A stretch of 64,000 nt of DNA from Amycolatopsis aidingensis (lineage in GTDB: Bacteria > Actinomycetota > Actinomycetes > Mycobacteriales > Pseudonocardiaceae): contig NZ_CP076538.1 of assembly GCF_018885265.1 (NCBI RefSeq), forward strand, positions 4,624,001-4,688,000, written 5' to 3'. The translations under genes and the position numbers were made by a program. This document shows, piece by piece, positions 8,043-17,234 of this stretch. The notes below the pieces were generated by a model. It ran no database searches. It was not told the origin of the DNA and saw only the letters and a list, made by a program, of their open reading frames with translations. Position 1 is the stretch's first letter. The number at the start of each line of letters is the position of its first letter.

Positions 8043-9250
8043 AACCGCACCGGGAGCAGCCTCGGACCGACGATGGAGGTGCTGCCGTAGAACCGGACTG
8101 CCTGCCGGTCGACCTCCAGCCCGGGATACCTGGCCAGCAGCCGCCGCAGGACCACCCGTGCCTCCAGCCGCGCCAGCCCGGCACCGAGGCAGAAGTGGAT
8201 CCCCGCGCCGAATCCCAGGTGCTGGTTCGGCGAGCGCACGGGGTCGAACTCGCCCGGCCGTTCGAACACCTCCTCATCGTGGTTGCCCGCCGCCAGCCAC
8301 AGCACCACGCCCGCGCCCTCCGGAACCGGTACCCCGCGGATCTCCGTGTCCCGGGTGACCAGCCGCTTGGAGGTGGGGAACGGCGGGCGCTGGCGCATCG
8401 TCTCCTCGATCACGCCGGGGATCAGATCCGGGTCGCCGCGCACGGCGGCCGCGGTGGCCGGGTTGTCGTCGAGGCAGAGCAGCATACTGCCCAGGGTCAG
8501 AGTGGTGGTGATATGCCCGGCGAGGAACAGCAGCAGCACGAACCCGACGATCTCCTCGTCGTCCAGCCGCATCCCGTCGACCTCGGCCTCGACCAGGCGG
8601 GTGATCAGGTCATCGGCGGGATGCCGCCGGTGCTGAGCGATCTGGTCGAAGGCGTACTCGTTCATATCGTTCATGATCCGGGAGATTCCGGACATCGCGT
8701 CCCCGGCCTCGTCCGGATCGGTGACGTCGACCTGGCCACCGAGGCCGACCATGTCGAAGGCCCAGCGCTGGAATATCGCCCTATCCTGCTCGGGAATGCC
8801 GAGTAGTTCGGCGATGACCAGCGCGGGGACCGGGTTGGTCACGGTGTCGACCAGATCGACCTCACCGGTGCCGAAACCGTCCAGCTGCCGGTCGACCAGT
8901 TCGGTGATCCGCGGCTCCAGGGTGGCCACCGTGCGCGGGGTGAACACCTTGCTGACGAGCTTGCGCAACTGATGATGGCGGGGTGGGTCCAGGCTGGCCA
9001 GGTTTCCCTTGGTGAACGTCTGGAAGCCGTCCGTCTGCGGCACCAGATGCCGGTCGTCGGAGGAGAAGGTCTCCCAGTCCGCGACGACGGACATGATGTC
9101 GGCGTGCCGGAAGACCTGACACAGCTGCCGTTCCGGATCGAAGTGCACCGGTGTTTCCGCACCGGTTCTCCGCAGCCAGTCGATCAGCATCGATGGATCG
9201 TCCACACTCGACAGACGCGGGGGATCGTGTTTCTGCTCGATGCCAGTCAT
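8039..9250 (-). CDS. Cytochrome P450 (paralogue of 5727-6947)
   Basis: 403 residues. The heme loop is FGAGIHFCLGAG, the ExxR is EETMR, and the I-helix is FLAGHITTT with Ile where Glu/Asp is normal. It is very similar along its whole length to the P450 at 5727, pointing to duplication with a membrane-protein gene between the copies. It ends in a 4-base GTGA overlap with that membrane-protein gene. The substrate is unknown. In related cinnamoyl peptide clusters P450s hydroxylate or desaturate carrier-bound residues or oxidise the acyl chain, so a similar role is inferred. Confidence 0.9.
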   Translation of the reverse strand: MTGIEQKHDPPRLSSVDDPSMLIDWLRRTGAETPVHFDPERQLCQVFRHADIMSVVADWETFSSDDRHLVPQTDGFQTFTKGNLASLDPPRHHQLRKLVSKVFTPRTVATLEPRITELVDRQLDGFGTGEVDLVDTVTNPVPALVIAELLGIPEQDRAIFQRWAFDMVGLGGQVDVTDPDEAGDAMSGISRIMNDMNEYAFDQIAQHRRHPADDLITRLVEAEVDGMRLDDEEIVGFVLLLFLAGHITTTLTLGSMLLCLDDNPATAAAVRGDPDLIPGVIEETMRQRPPFPTSKRLVTRDTEIRGVPVPEGAGVVLWLAAGNHDEEVFERPGEFDPVRSPNQHLGFGAGIHFCLGAGLARLEARVVLRRLLARYPGLEVDRQAVRFYGSTSIVGPRLLPVRL

Positions 9251-9315
9251 GCGGGCAATCGTGCCAGTGGCCAACAGGGTGGGCAATGAGTACGTGGAGA
9301 ACTCCCGCCCAGGGT

Positions 9316-10304
9316 TTAACTCGTCTGGTCCAACGCCGTCCGGCCCACCGCCGCCGAGGGGTCGATCCCGTATGCATTCTCCACCCACGAGGGTTGGTAA
9401 ACCGTGTCCAGGTAACGCTCTCCCAGGTCCGGAGCGATCGCCACCGCCGTGCCGGCCTCCCCGAGCCGGTTCGCCGCGAGCCAGCGCTCGGCGCCTGCCA
9501 GCACCGTCCCGGTCGAACCGCCGAACAGAAAGCCCGCGCGGGCCAGCCGGTGACACATCCGCACCGTGTCCTCCTCCTCGATGTGAATGACCTCGTCCAC
9601 CAGCGACCGGTCCAGGATCGGCGGCAGCACGCCGGTTCCGAGGCCGGGAATGAGCCGCCTTGCCGGTGGCATCCCGAAGGTCACCGAGCCGACACTGTCC
9701 ACCGCGACGATCCGGACCGGCAGGTCCGCGGCCCGGAAGTACCTGGCACAGCCCATCAGCGTGCCTGTGGTGCCCGCGCCGACGAACAGCACCTGCAGGC
9801 GCGGGAAGCGACGATCGATGGCCGGTGCGGTACCGCGGAAGTGCGCCAGCCAGTTGCTCGGGTTCGCATACTGGTTGAGCCACAGGTACCGGGAGTCGGC
9901 CGCGCACATCTCGCGCAACAGGCGCAGCCGTGCACCGAGCAGGCCGCTGCCGGGGTGCGGGGTGGTCACCACGTGCACCTCGGCCCCGAACGCCGCCATC
10001 AGCTGCCGGGTGGCCAGGTTACAGCGCACATCGGTCACGCAGACGAAGCGCAGCCCCCGGTTGGCGGCGATCATGCTCAGCGCCACGCCGAGGTTGCCCG
10101 ATGAGGACTCGATCAGCACGGAATCCTCGGTGAGCACCCCGCTTTCCTCCGCGGCGGCCACCATCTCCTTGGCGGCCTTCAGCTTCACCGACCCGGCGAA
10201 GTTCATCCCTCGCACTTCAGGTACACCGGTAGGTCCAGGCCGGCCCGCAGGTCGATATAGAGATCGTTGTTGTTGAACTCCTCCGGGCTGCTGATCACGG
10301 GCAT
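9316..10304 (-). CDS. SbnA-like PLP synthase for 2,3-diaminopropionate, frame broken near 10204
   Basis: Cysteine-synthase-fold PLP enzyme related to SbnA/VioB, which join O-phosphoserine (or a relative) with an amine donor on the way to L-2,3-diaminopropionate. The first frame gives MPVISSPEEFN...LPVYLKCEG (10304 to the stop at 10203). The second gives MNFAGSVKLKAA...SSSGNLGVAL onward from ATG 10206. Joined, they read YLKCEG-MNFAGSVKLK, the expected PLP-lysine region, so a single base appears to be missing (or a -1 slip is needed). The rest looks intact, including GAGTTGTLMG and FGGSTGTVLAG. Either the gene is inactive, or this is a sequencing error, or the two parts are made separately. No SbnB partner is seen in this window. 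Confidence 0.7.
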
Positions 10305-10332
10305 CGCGGCGCACTCCGGGCAGTGTTCGCCT

Positions 10333-10447
10333 GGAAACGCACGGCACGATCGGCTCGGCGGGACTCGGACTCCCAGCCCTGACCGCCACCTCCGCACCTC
10401 ACTCGCCCCGCCTCCCCGCTCGTGGGCTCCGCCAAAACGCGCGTTCC
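10333..10447. repeat. Structured intergenic repeat, copy B
   Basis: Second copy of the ~110-base element. The outer arms GGAAACGCACG (10333-10343) and CGCGCGTTCC (10438-10447) are imperfect. The inner arms are GGCGGGAC (10357-10364) and GCCCCGCC (10405-10412). Compared with copy C, the inner arm has a C-to-G change matched by a G-to-C change on the other arm. It fills most of the 185-base gap between the SbnA-like gene and the A-T gene. Confidence 0.7.
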
Positions 10448-10489
10448 TCCACTCCCCTTCACATGTCCCAGCAACTCCCAACCACTCGG

Positions 10490-12853
10490 TCAGGCAGGCG
10501 CCTGCCGGCGCTCCAGCACCTTCGCCAGGTCGGCGAGCACCGGGGTTTCCGTGACGTCCTGCAGGGTGACGGAGCGGTCCAGTTTGATCGCAAGCCGGAT
10601 CGCCAGCAGCGAGGTTCCGCCGAGGTCGAAGAAGTTGGCCTGCCGGTGCACGTAGCTGGGGGCCAGGCCGAAGAGCTCGCACCAGGCCTGCTGCAGCCGC
10701 AGCTCCGGCCCGGTCAGCCGGTCACCGGCGGGCTCGTCGCCCTCCGGCCCGACCAGTTCGGCGGCAAGCTCGCGGAGGCGTTTCTTGTCGATCTTGCCGT
10801 TCTCGGTGAGCGGGAGCCGTTCCCGCCGGTGCAGGTTGCTCGGGATCATGTAGGACGGCAGCAGCATGGCGATCCGCTCCCGCACTCGTTCCGGAGTGAC
10901 CGTCTCGGGGGCGGAGTAGAACCCGACCAGCCGGTCCACCTGATCGGCTCCGGCCAGTACCACGACCGCGCAGTCCTGCACACCCTCCACGGTGGACATC
11001 TTGTTCTCCACCTCGCCGAGCTCGACGCGGAAGCCGCGGATCTTCACCTGCGCGTCCCTGCGGCCGAGGAACTCGAGGTTGCCATCCGGCAGCCACCGCC
11101 CGTAGTCGCCCGAGCGGTACATCCGCTGCCCAGGGAAGTAGGGATCGGCGAGATAGGCCCGGTTGGTGCGCACCGGATCGTTGATGTAGCCCCTGCCGAC
11201 ACACACCCCGGCGAACACGATCTCGCCGGGGGCGCCGAGCGGAACCGGCCGTAGCTGCTCGTCCACCAGGTAGATCCGGACATTGCGCACCGGCCTGCCG
11301 ACCGGGACCCGGCCCGTTGCCAGCGGCGCACGCAACACCGCGTGGTTGGTGTCGTCCGAGGTCTCGGTGAGCCCGTAGGCATTGACCAGCGGCACCGAGG
11401 GGAACCGTGCGAACCAGCGATTCACCAGCGCCGCCTTCAGCGGCTCGCCGGTGACCGAGACGCAGCGCAGGGCAGGCGGCGCGGCCGCCGTATCCTCCAG
11501 ATGAGCCAGCAGAACCTCCAAATAGGAGGGTACGACCTGCAGCACGTCCACCCGGTACCGGCGCAGGGCGTCCACGAACTCGCCGGTGTCGTGGATCTCC
11601 TCCTGGCCGATGATCGCGGTCGTACCGCCGACCAGCCACGCCGACATCAGCTGCCACAGCGAGATGTCGAAGCATTGCGGCGCGACCTGGGCGACCACGC
11701 TGCCCTCGCCAATGCCGAGGTCCTCGATCTTCGCCCACAGGTGGTTCAGCATGCCGGCGTGCTCGCACATCGCACCCTTCGGCTTGCCCGTCGATCCGGA
11801 GGTGAAGTACACATAGGCCAGCTGGTCGCCGGTGACTTCCACCCCGGGATCGGCGTCCCGGGATGGGCCGCGCTCCTCCCCCAGCAGGAGCACCGATTCC
11901 GCGGGTACCGAGTCGATCTCCGGCGCGTTCCGGTCGGCCAGCACCAGCCCGCAGTTGGACTGGGTCAGCATGGTCCGGATCCGGTCAGCGGGGAAGTTCG
12001 GCTCCACCGGAAGGTAGGCGCCACCGGCCTTGAGCGTACCCAGCACCGCCGAGGCCCATTCCGGGTTGCGGTCCGCGATGACCGCGACCCGGTCCTCCGG
12101 GCGCAGGCCCGAGTCGAGCAGCCACCATGCGACCTGGTTGGCCCGCCGGTTCAGCTCCCGGTAGGTCCAGCTGACCTCGCCGTACAACAGCGCGACACGG
12201 TCGGGGTGGCGCCGCGCCAGCTCCTCGACGAGCTCATGCGGCGGCCGGTCCGGATCCGGGGTGGTGGCACCGGCGAACTCGTGGATCTGCAGCCGCAGCT
12301 CGGCCTGGGACACCAGGCTCTCGGTGTGCTGCACGGCGTGCACGTCGGACAGCAGCTTGTCCAGCGCCCGCGCGTGGTACCCGGCGAACCGCTCGGCCTG
12401 GCCGTGGCCGATCACGTCCGCGCGGTAGCGCAGCACACAGGCGGGGCCGGTGCCGAGGCCGGTGAACCCGACCCGGATCAGTTCAGCCCCGGCGGGCTCG
12501 GCAGGTTCCTCGTGCACGGTGAGCGCGGTCCATGCCTCGGTCCGGGTATCGGCAGGCGTGGTCCCGGCCCCGGCCGCGACCGCGGCCACCAGCTGCGCCC
12601 AGGAGCCCTCGGCGACCACCAGTTCCCGTACCGCGCCTGCGTACCCTGCCGCCACCGTCTCCTCGCCGGTGACCGCGGCGAGCACCTTCGCGTGCACGGC
12701 CAGCAGCACCGTCTCCGCCCGCACGCCGAGTGCGGCGGCCACGGCGGCCAGCCGCTCGCCGGTGTCCTCCGGCAGCGCCAGCGGCAGGGTGGCGATGCCC
12801 TCCCCGCTGCCCCACCGGGGCAGGGCACCCCCCGCGACATCTCCGCTGTCCAT
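10490..12853 (-). CDS. Stand-alone NRPS protein: condensation remnant - adenylation - carrier
   Basis: 787 residues. The first ~190 resemble only the C-terminal lobe of a condensation domain and lack HHxxxDG. An adenylation domain follows ([12 protein letters not shown] near 345, [33 protein letters not shown]), then a carrier domain (FFDLGGTSLLAI near 745). The specificity pocket reads D-I-W-Q-S-T-A-D-D (plus Lys). The two adjacent Asp residues suggest a substrate with an extra amino or polar group, such as 2,3-diaminopropionate, which would fit the neighbouring SbnA-like gene; this is inference. It probably feeds the A-less last module of NRPS3. ATG 12853 has GGGGAG five bases upstream. Confidence 0.85.
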   Translation of the reverse strand: MDSGDVAGGALPRWGSGEGIATLPLALPEDTGERLAAVAAALGVRAETVLLAVHAKVLAAVTGEETVAAGYAGAVRELVVAEGSWAQLVAAVAAGAGTTPADTRTEAWTALTVHEEPAEPAGAELIRVGFTGLGTGPACVLRYRADVIGHGQAERFAGYHARALDKLLSDVHAVQHTESLVSQAELRLQIHEFAGATTPDPDRPPHELVEELARRHPDRVALLYGEVSWTYRELNRRANQVAWWLLDSGLRPEDRVAVIADRNPEWASAVLGTLKAGGAYLPVEPNFPADRIRTMLTQSNCGLVLADRNAPEIDSVPAESVLLLGEERGPSRDADPGVEVTGDQLAYVYFTSGSTGKPKGAMCEHAGMLNHLWAKIEDLGIGEGSVVAQVAPQCFDISLWQLMSAWLVGGTTAIIGQEEIHDTGEFVDALRRYRVDVLQVVPSYLEVLLAHLEDTAAAPPALRCVSVTGEPLKAALVNRWFARFPSVPLVNAYGLTETSDDTNHAVLRAPLATGRVPVGRPVRNVRIYLVDEQLRPVPLGAPGEIVFAGVCVGRGYINDPVRTNRAYLADPYFPGQRMYRSGDYGRWLPDGNLEFLGRRDAQVKIRGFRVELGEVENKMSTVEGVQDCAVVVLAGADQVDRLVGFYSAPETVTPERVRERIAMLLPSYMIPSNLHRRERLPLTENGKIDKKRLRELAAELVGPEGDEPAGDRLTGPELRLQQAWCELFGLAPSYVHRQANFFDLGGTSLLAIRLAIKLDRSVTLQDVTETPVLADLAKVLERRQAPA

Positions 12854-12867
12854 ACCCGCTCCCCCGC

Positions 12868-13710
12868 CTACGGTCGCTTGAACGCGCGGTTGGCGATCGT
12901 CGCCAGCAGCGTCACCGCCAGCAGGCAGATCCCCATGGTCTGCAGCACCTGGCCGAACTGCACGGTACCCAGCGCGGCGTCCCTTGCGGTGGAGATCGCG
13001 TGGGAAACCGGGTTCACCTCGGCGATCACCCGCAGCCACCCTGGCAGCGCCTCCAGGGTGATGAACGCGTTGGATGCGAACATCAACGGGAAGGTGACCA
13101 CGGTGGTGATGGCGGTGAGGATCTGGCCGTTGCGCAGTACCGCGGCCAGGGTGATGAAGACCCAGCTGATGGTCCAGCCGATCAGCACCGCGATCAGGAC
13201 GGCACCCAGCGTGCCGAGCAGGCCGCCGGGCGGGGCGAACCCGAAGATCAGCGCGCTGAGCACGCTGATCAGCACCAGCTGGGACAGGGCACGAACCGAA
13301 TCGGCGAAGCTGCGGGCCAGCAGCACGGACAGCAGCCGGATCGGCATCGCCCGCAACCGGGTGATCATGCCGTTGCGCAGGTCGTTGATCAGCGCGGTTC
13401 CGGAGTTGACCCCGTTGGTCAGGGTGGCGATCACCAGCACGGCTGGCATCAGGTAGTCGATGTAGTCGACCCCGTCCGGAAAACTCGGCACCGTGCCGAG
13501 AACCTGGAACACGCCGCCGAACAACAGCAGGATGATCAGCGGTTCGATCAGGCTGGCGAACACCATGCCCGGCTGCCGCAGCGGCCGGACGGCCCGCGCG
13601 GTCAGCATGAAGACCTGGGTGGCCAGCCCGCTGCCGGGCCACCGGTCGGCCACCACCCCGGCCTGGCCGGTGCTGGTGCCTCCGGCGCCGTCCACGGCGA
13701 CTGCGGTCAT
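12868..13710 (-). CDS. ABC-2 type transporter permease (DrrB-like)
   Basis: 280 residues with six transmembrane spans. It has the typical ABC-2 permease features: an N-terminal segment followed by PLIILLLFGGVF, a GTALINDLRNGMITRLRAMPI coupling-helix region and EVNPVSHAIS near the end. It pairs with the ATP-binding protein encoded just upstream (13756) to form a DrrAB-type exporter. In antibiotic clusters these usually export the product and protect the producer. It is followed 14 bases later by the A-T protein gene. Confidence 0.9.
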   Translation of the reverse strand: MTAVAVDGAGGTSTGQAGVVADRWPGSGLATQVFMLTARAVRPLRQPGMVFASLIEPLIILLLFGGVFQVLGTVPSFPDGVDYIDYLMPAVLVIATLTNGVNSGTALINDLRNGMITRLRAMPIRLLSVLLARSFADSVRALSQLVLISVLSALIFGFAPPGGLLGTLGAVLIAVLIGWTISWVFITLAAVLRNGQILTAITTVVTFPLMFASNAFITLEALPGWLRVIAEVNPVSHAISTARDAALGTVQFGQVLQTMGICLLAVTLLATIANRAFKRP

Positions 13711-13755
13711 CGGAATCCTTCCTCGCTTCCTGTGGGGCTCAGGCTTCCTGTGGGA

Positions 13756-14733
13756 TCAGCCGGCCGTCGCGGCGGCGGGTTCCGGGAGCACCGGCGCGGT
13801 CACCTCGTCGGTCAGCGCCAGGTAGACGTCGTCCAGTGAGGGTTCGGCGAAGGCCAGCCCGGCCACGGTGACCCCGACCTCGTCCAGCGCCCGCACGACC
13901 ACGGCGAGGTCGGTGGAGTCGGAGACGGGTGTGGTCACGGCGTTGCGATCGTCCACATGCACCGGCCGCAGCCCCGCGCGGCCAAGGCCGTCCAGCACCT
14001 TCGGGGCGTCCTCCGCGCTGTGCAGGGTGACCGTCACCGTGCGGTTGCCGATCGCGGACTTCAGCTCGGCCGCGGTGCCGTCGGCCACGATCCTGCCCTT
14101 GGACAACACGGTGATCGCGTCCGCGAGCTGGTCGGCCTCCTCGAGGTACTGGGTGGTCAGCAGGATCGTGGAGCCGTTCTGGGTGAGCTTGGTGACGATG
14201 TCCCACACGGCCTTACGCCCGGAGGGGTCGAGTCCGGTGGTCGGCTCGTCCAGGAAGACCACGTCCGGGGAACCGACAAGGCTGGCCGCGACGTCCAGCC
14301 GTCTGCGCATCCCGCCGGAGTACTTCTTCGCCAGCCTGCCCGCGGCCTCGGTGAGGTCGAACAGCTCGAGCAGCTCGTCCGCCCTGGCGCGGGCCTGCCT
14401 GCGCCCCGCGCCGAGCAGGCGGGCGAGCAGGATCAGGTTGTCCCTGCCGGGAAGCTCGTCGTCCACCGCGGCGAACTGGCCGGTGAGCCCGATCCGCTTG
14501 CGGACCTCCCGGCCCCGGCTCGTCACGTCGAGGCCGCACACCCGCGCGGTGCCGCTGGTCGGCGGCAGCAGGGTGGACAGCACGTTGACCAGGGTGGTCT
14601 TGCCGGCCCCGTTGTGCCCCAGCAGCCCGAGCGTGGTCCCTTTCGGCACCGCGAGGCTGACCCCGTCCAGCGCGGTGACCTCGCCGAACTCCATCCGGAG
14701 ATCGTCCACTTCGATCATGTGTTGTTCAGTCAT
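13756..14733 (-). CDS. ABC transporter ATP-binding protein (DrrA-like)
   Basis: 325 residues. Walker A is GHNGAGKTT, the signature is YSGGMRRRLD, Walker B is VVFLDEPTTGLDP, and the switch His region is LLTTQYLEEADQLAD. A C-terminal domain typical of DrrA follows (TVTLHSAEDAPKVLDGLG...). ATG 14733 is preferred over the GTG 12 bases upstream because AGGTGGCAGG fits as its ribosome-binding region. Its gene lies between the hydroxylase and permease genes in the same operon, so it very likely exports the cluster product. Confidence 0.92.
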   Translation of the reverse strand: MTEQHMIEVDDLRMEFGEVTALDGVSLAVPKGTTLGLLGHNGAGKTTLVNVLSTLLPPTSGTARVCGLDVTSRGREVRKRIGLTGQFAAVDDELPGRDNLILLARLLGAGRRQARARADELLELFDLTEAAGRLAKKYSGGMRRRLDVAASLVGSPDVVFLDEPTTGLDPSGRKAVWDIVTKLTQNGSTILLTTQYLEEADQLADAITVLSKGRIVADGTAAELKSAIGNRTVTVTLHSAEDAPKVLDGLGRAGLRPVHVDDRNAVTTPVSDSTDLAVVVRALDEVGVTVAGLAFAEPSLDDVYLALTDEVTAPVLPEPAAATAG

Positions 14734-14746
14734 CCGGCCTGCCACC

Positions 14747-15757
14747 TCACTCGTCGGGTCCGGCCTGCACGCCGGTTACGGTTGCCGGGTCGCCGAAGAC
14801 CATCGCCATGCTCCGGCGGCCGGAGTACGGCTCGCGGCTGTGCGCCATGCGGATGTTGTCCACCAGCAGCAGGTCACCCGCCTGCCACGGCTCCCGCATG
14901 GTCACCTGCTCGTAGACGCCGTTGATCGTGTCGATCACGTCCTGCTCGATCGGGCTGCCGTCGGCGTGGCGGGTGTCGAACGGCAGGCCGTCCGCGCCGA
15001 ACTCGAACGTCAGGTATTCCCGCACGTCCTGGTCCAGGGTCCACTGGTTGAAGAAGGCGATCTGGTTGAACCAGCAGCGCCTTCCCGTCCGCGGGTGCGC
15101 GATCACGGCGGGCCGGTGCTGCGTGGTGCGCAGACTGCCGTCGGCCAGCCACTCCAGCTCGATCCGGTTGGCCCGGCAGTACTTCTCCACGATCTCCCGG
15201 TCGTCCGTGCCGAAGGCCTCCTGCCAGGAGGTGCCGACCAGCTCACTGTAGTTGCGGGTGAACAGCCAGCCCTCGGCCGCGAACCGGTCCACCAGCCCGG
15301 TGGGCAGCTCGGACAGCACCCGGTGCCCATCGGCGAGGCCGGTGACGCCGCCCTGCACCGGGGGCACCAGGCAGCCGATCAGCAGTCGCTGCGGGACCTC
15401 CAGCGCGTAGCTGTTCTCGTGGTGCATGCACATCGGCTGGTCCGGGGACCAGGTGACCGAGGAGTACACCCCACCGCCGAGATCGGCCCGCTCGGCGAAG
15501 GGTTCCCGCTCCGTGGTGATCGCGACGCCGAGCGCAGCGGCGATCCGTTCCAGCCCGGCGGGCTCGGCGAGGCCGATGCCGCGCAGCAACAGGGCACCGT
15601 ACCCGGACCATGCCTCGATGATCCGGTCCCGGTGCTCGGCCACCCAGCGCTCACCCTCGGCCGGATCCCGCTGTCCCGCAAGCGCCAGCAGCGGCGGCCT
15701 GCCCTCGGCCAGCTCCAGGCCGTGGCCGGCCACCGTGGCCGGTTCCGGTTCCGCCAT
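14747..15757 (-). CDS. SyrP/TauD-like Fe(II)/2-oxoglutarate oxygenase (amino-acid beta-hydroxylase)
   Basis: 336 residues of the TauD/SyrP family. The iron-binding H-x-E is in MCMHHENSYAL (about 112-120), the distal His is in LLLVDNIRMAHSREPY (about 305-320), and the 2-oxoglutarate-binding Arg is in SGRRSMAM. SyrP hydroxylates aspartate on a carrier domain; close relatives hydroxylate Asp, Asn or diaminopropionate-type residues in lipopeptides. Here the likely substrates are the Asx residue of module 6 or the residue loaded by the stand-alone A-T protein. It starts two bases after the ferredoxin gene ends and is followed by the exporter genes. Confidence 0.88.
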   Translation of the reverse strand: MAEPEPATVAGHGLELAEGRPPLLALAGQRDPAEGERWVAEHRDRIIEAWSGYGALLLRGIGLAEPAGLERIAAALGVAITTEREPFAERADLGGGVYSSVTWSPDQPMCMHHENSYALEVPQRLLIGCLVPPVQGGVTGLADGHRVLSELPTGLVDRFAAEGWLFTRNYSELVGTSWQEAFGTDDREIVEKYCRANRIELEWLADGSLRTTQHRPAVIAHPRTGRRCWFNQIAFFNQWTLDQDVREYLTFEFGADGLPFDTRHADGSPIEQDVIDTINGVYEQVTMREPWQAGDLLLVDNIRMAHSREPYSGRRSMAMVFGDPATVTGVQAGPDE

Positions 15758-15759
15758 GC

Positions 15760-15957
15760 TCAGGAACTCTCGATGCTGATCGCCTGTGAGGGGCACACCC
15801 CCGCGGCCTCCTCGACCGAGCGGCGCGCGGCCTCGTCCGGCTCGGCCACCAGCAGCCGCACCCTGCCGTCCTCGTCGTTCTGGTCGAACACCGTGGAGTC
15901 GGTGAGCACGCACAGGCCGGAGCCGGCACAACGGTCGTGGTCGATCACTACCCGCAT
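15760..15957 (-). CDS. [3Fe-4S]-type ferredoxin
   Basis: 65 residues. Cysteines are arranged as DRCAGSGLC near the start and VCPSQAI near the end, the pattern of the single-cluster ferredoxins that accompany actinomycete P450s. It is sandwiched between a P450 gene (15979) and the SyrP-like gene with short spacers, so it most likely passes electrons to one or more of the four P450s. No ferredoxin reductase is seen in this window. Confidence 0.93.
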   Translation of the reverse strand: MRVVIDHDRCAGSGLCVLTDSTVFDQNDEDGRVRLLVAEPDEAARRSVEEAAGVCPSQAISIESS

Positions 15958-15978
15958 CGTGTCTCCTCTCTCGGCTGC

Positions 15979-17190
15979 CTACCAGCGGACCGGAACGCTG
16001 CTCAGCCCGAACGGCGGGCTGTCCTTGAACGGCAGTTCCTCCACCGGCACCGCCAGCTCCAGCGTGGGGATGCGCCGGAACAGCGTGTTGTAGACGATCT
16101 CCAGCTCCATCCGGGCCAGGTTCTGGCCGAGGCACTGGTGCGCGCCGTGCCCGAACGCGAGGTGGTTGCGCGCCTTGCGCATGATGTCCAGCTTGTCCGG
16201 CTCCGGGTACACCGACTCGTCCCGGTTGCCGGAACCGCACAGCGCCATGATCGCGTCGCCCTCGCGGATGGTGACGCCGTCCAGCTCGATATCGGCGGTC
16301 GCGCCGCGGGCAGGCAGGTAGTCGGTGATGCTGAAGTAACGCAGCAGTTCCTCGACCGCGTCCGGGGTCAGCTCCGGATCGGCCTTCATCTTCTCCAGCT
16401 GCTCGGGATGCTGCAGCAGGCCCACGACGCCGAGCGAGATCATGTTGGCGCTGGTCTCGTGCCCGGCCAGCAGCAGCAGCTTCGCGATCGCCGTCATGTC
16501 ATGCCGGTCGAGCAGCTGGGCTTCCTTGTTCTTCTCGATCAGCCTGCCGAACAGGTCGTCGGTGGGTTCCTGTTCCTTGTCCGCGACGACCTGCGACATG
16601 AAGTCCAGCAGGCTGCGGTTGGCGACGTAGATCTCCTGCGGGTCGCTGCTGATCATCGAGCGCGCGGTCTGTTGCACGAAGGCGTGGTGCTCGCGGGGAA
16701 CACCGAGCAGCTCGCAGATGATCAGCGAGGGCACCGGGAGGGAGAACTCGGTCATCAGGTCCGCGGAGTTGTCCCCTTCGAGCATCGCGTCGATATGCTC
16801 GTCCACGATCTCCTGGATCCGCGGGCGCAGCGCACGCATCCGCTTCACCGTGAACTCGGGGATCAGCATCGCCCTACGCTCGGTGTGCACCGGCGGGTCC
16901 ATCCACACCAGCGACATGTCGAGTTCCTTGACCAGTTCCGGCGGGATCGGGGCGACCGGGTACGAGGGATGCAGCCGGTCCGAGGTGACCCGCGAGTCGA
17001 GCAGCACCTTCTGCACATCGGCGTGTTTGGTGACCAGCCACCCGGTGCTACCGGTCGGCATCGGGAAGGAGGCGATCGGCTGCTCAGCGCGCAGCGTCGC
17101 GTACTCCGGCGGGTTGCTGAACGGGCAGGTCCTGGCGAGCGGCCAGGTCGCGGCCTCGTGCGGCCTGGGACCCGCGTCGGTCTCGGTCAT
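15979..17190 (-). CDS. Cytochrome P450 (paralogue of 17235-18458)
   Basis: 403 residues. The I-helix LLAGHETSA carries the normal acid-threonine-like pair, ExxR is EELLR, and the heme loop is FGHGAHQCLGQN with the Cys ligand near residue 350. The N-terminus (TCPFSNPPEY) and the YFSITDYLPARG segment resemble the CYP105-like enzymes common in antibiotic clusters. The ferredoxin gene directly downstream suggests a dedicated redox partner. The target is unknown; beta-hydroxylation or alpha,beta-desaturation of a carrier-bound amino acid is plausible. Confidence 0.92.
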   Translation of the reverse strand: MTETDAGPRPHEAATWPLARTCPFSNPPEYATLRAEQPIASFPMPTGSTGWLVTKHADVQKVLLDSRVTSDRLHPSYPVAPIPPELVKELDMSLVWMDPPVHTERRAMLIPEFTVKRMRALRPRIQEIVDEHIDAMLEGDNSADLMTEFSLPVPSLIICELLGVPREHHAFVQQTARSMISSDPQEIYVANRSLLDFMSQVVADKEQEPTDDLFGRLIEKNKEAQLLDRHDMTAIAKLLLLAGHETSANMISLGVVGLLQHPEQLEKMKADPELTPDAVEELLRYFSITDYLPARGATADIELDGVTIREGDAIMALCGSGNRDESVYPEPDKLDIMRKARNHLAFGHGAHQCLGQNLARMELEIVYNTLFRRIPTLELAVPVEELPFKDSPPFGLSSVPVRW

Positions 17191-17234
17191 CGGGATCCTC
17201 TCCTAGCGGTATCGGTTCGGTGGAAGCAGGCAGA

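Noticed and set aside
11342..13456. Very long plus-strand open frame opposite the A-T protein and permease genes
   Set aside because: It is a shadow frame caused by high GC at third codon positions. The protein is low-complexity His/Gln/Arg/Gly-rich, and the minus strand encodes clear A, T and permease domains.
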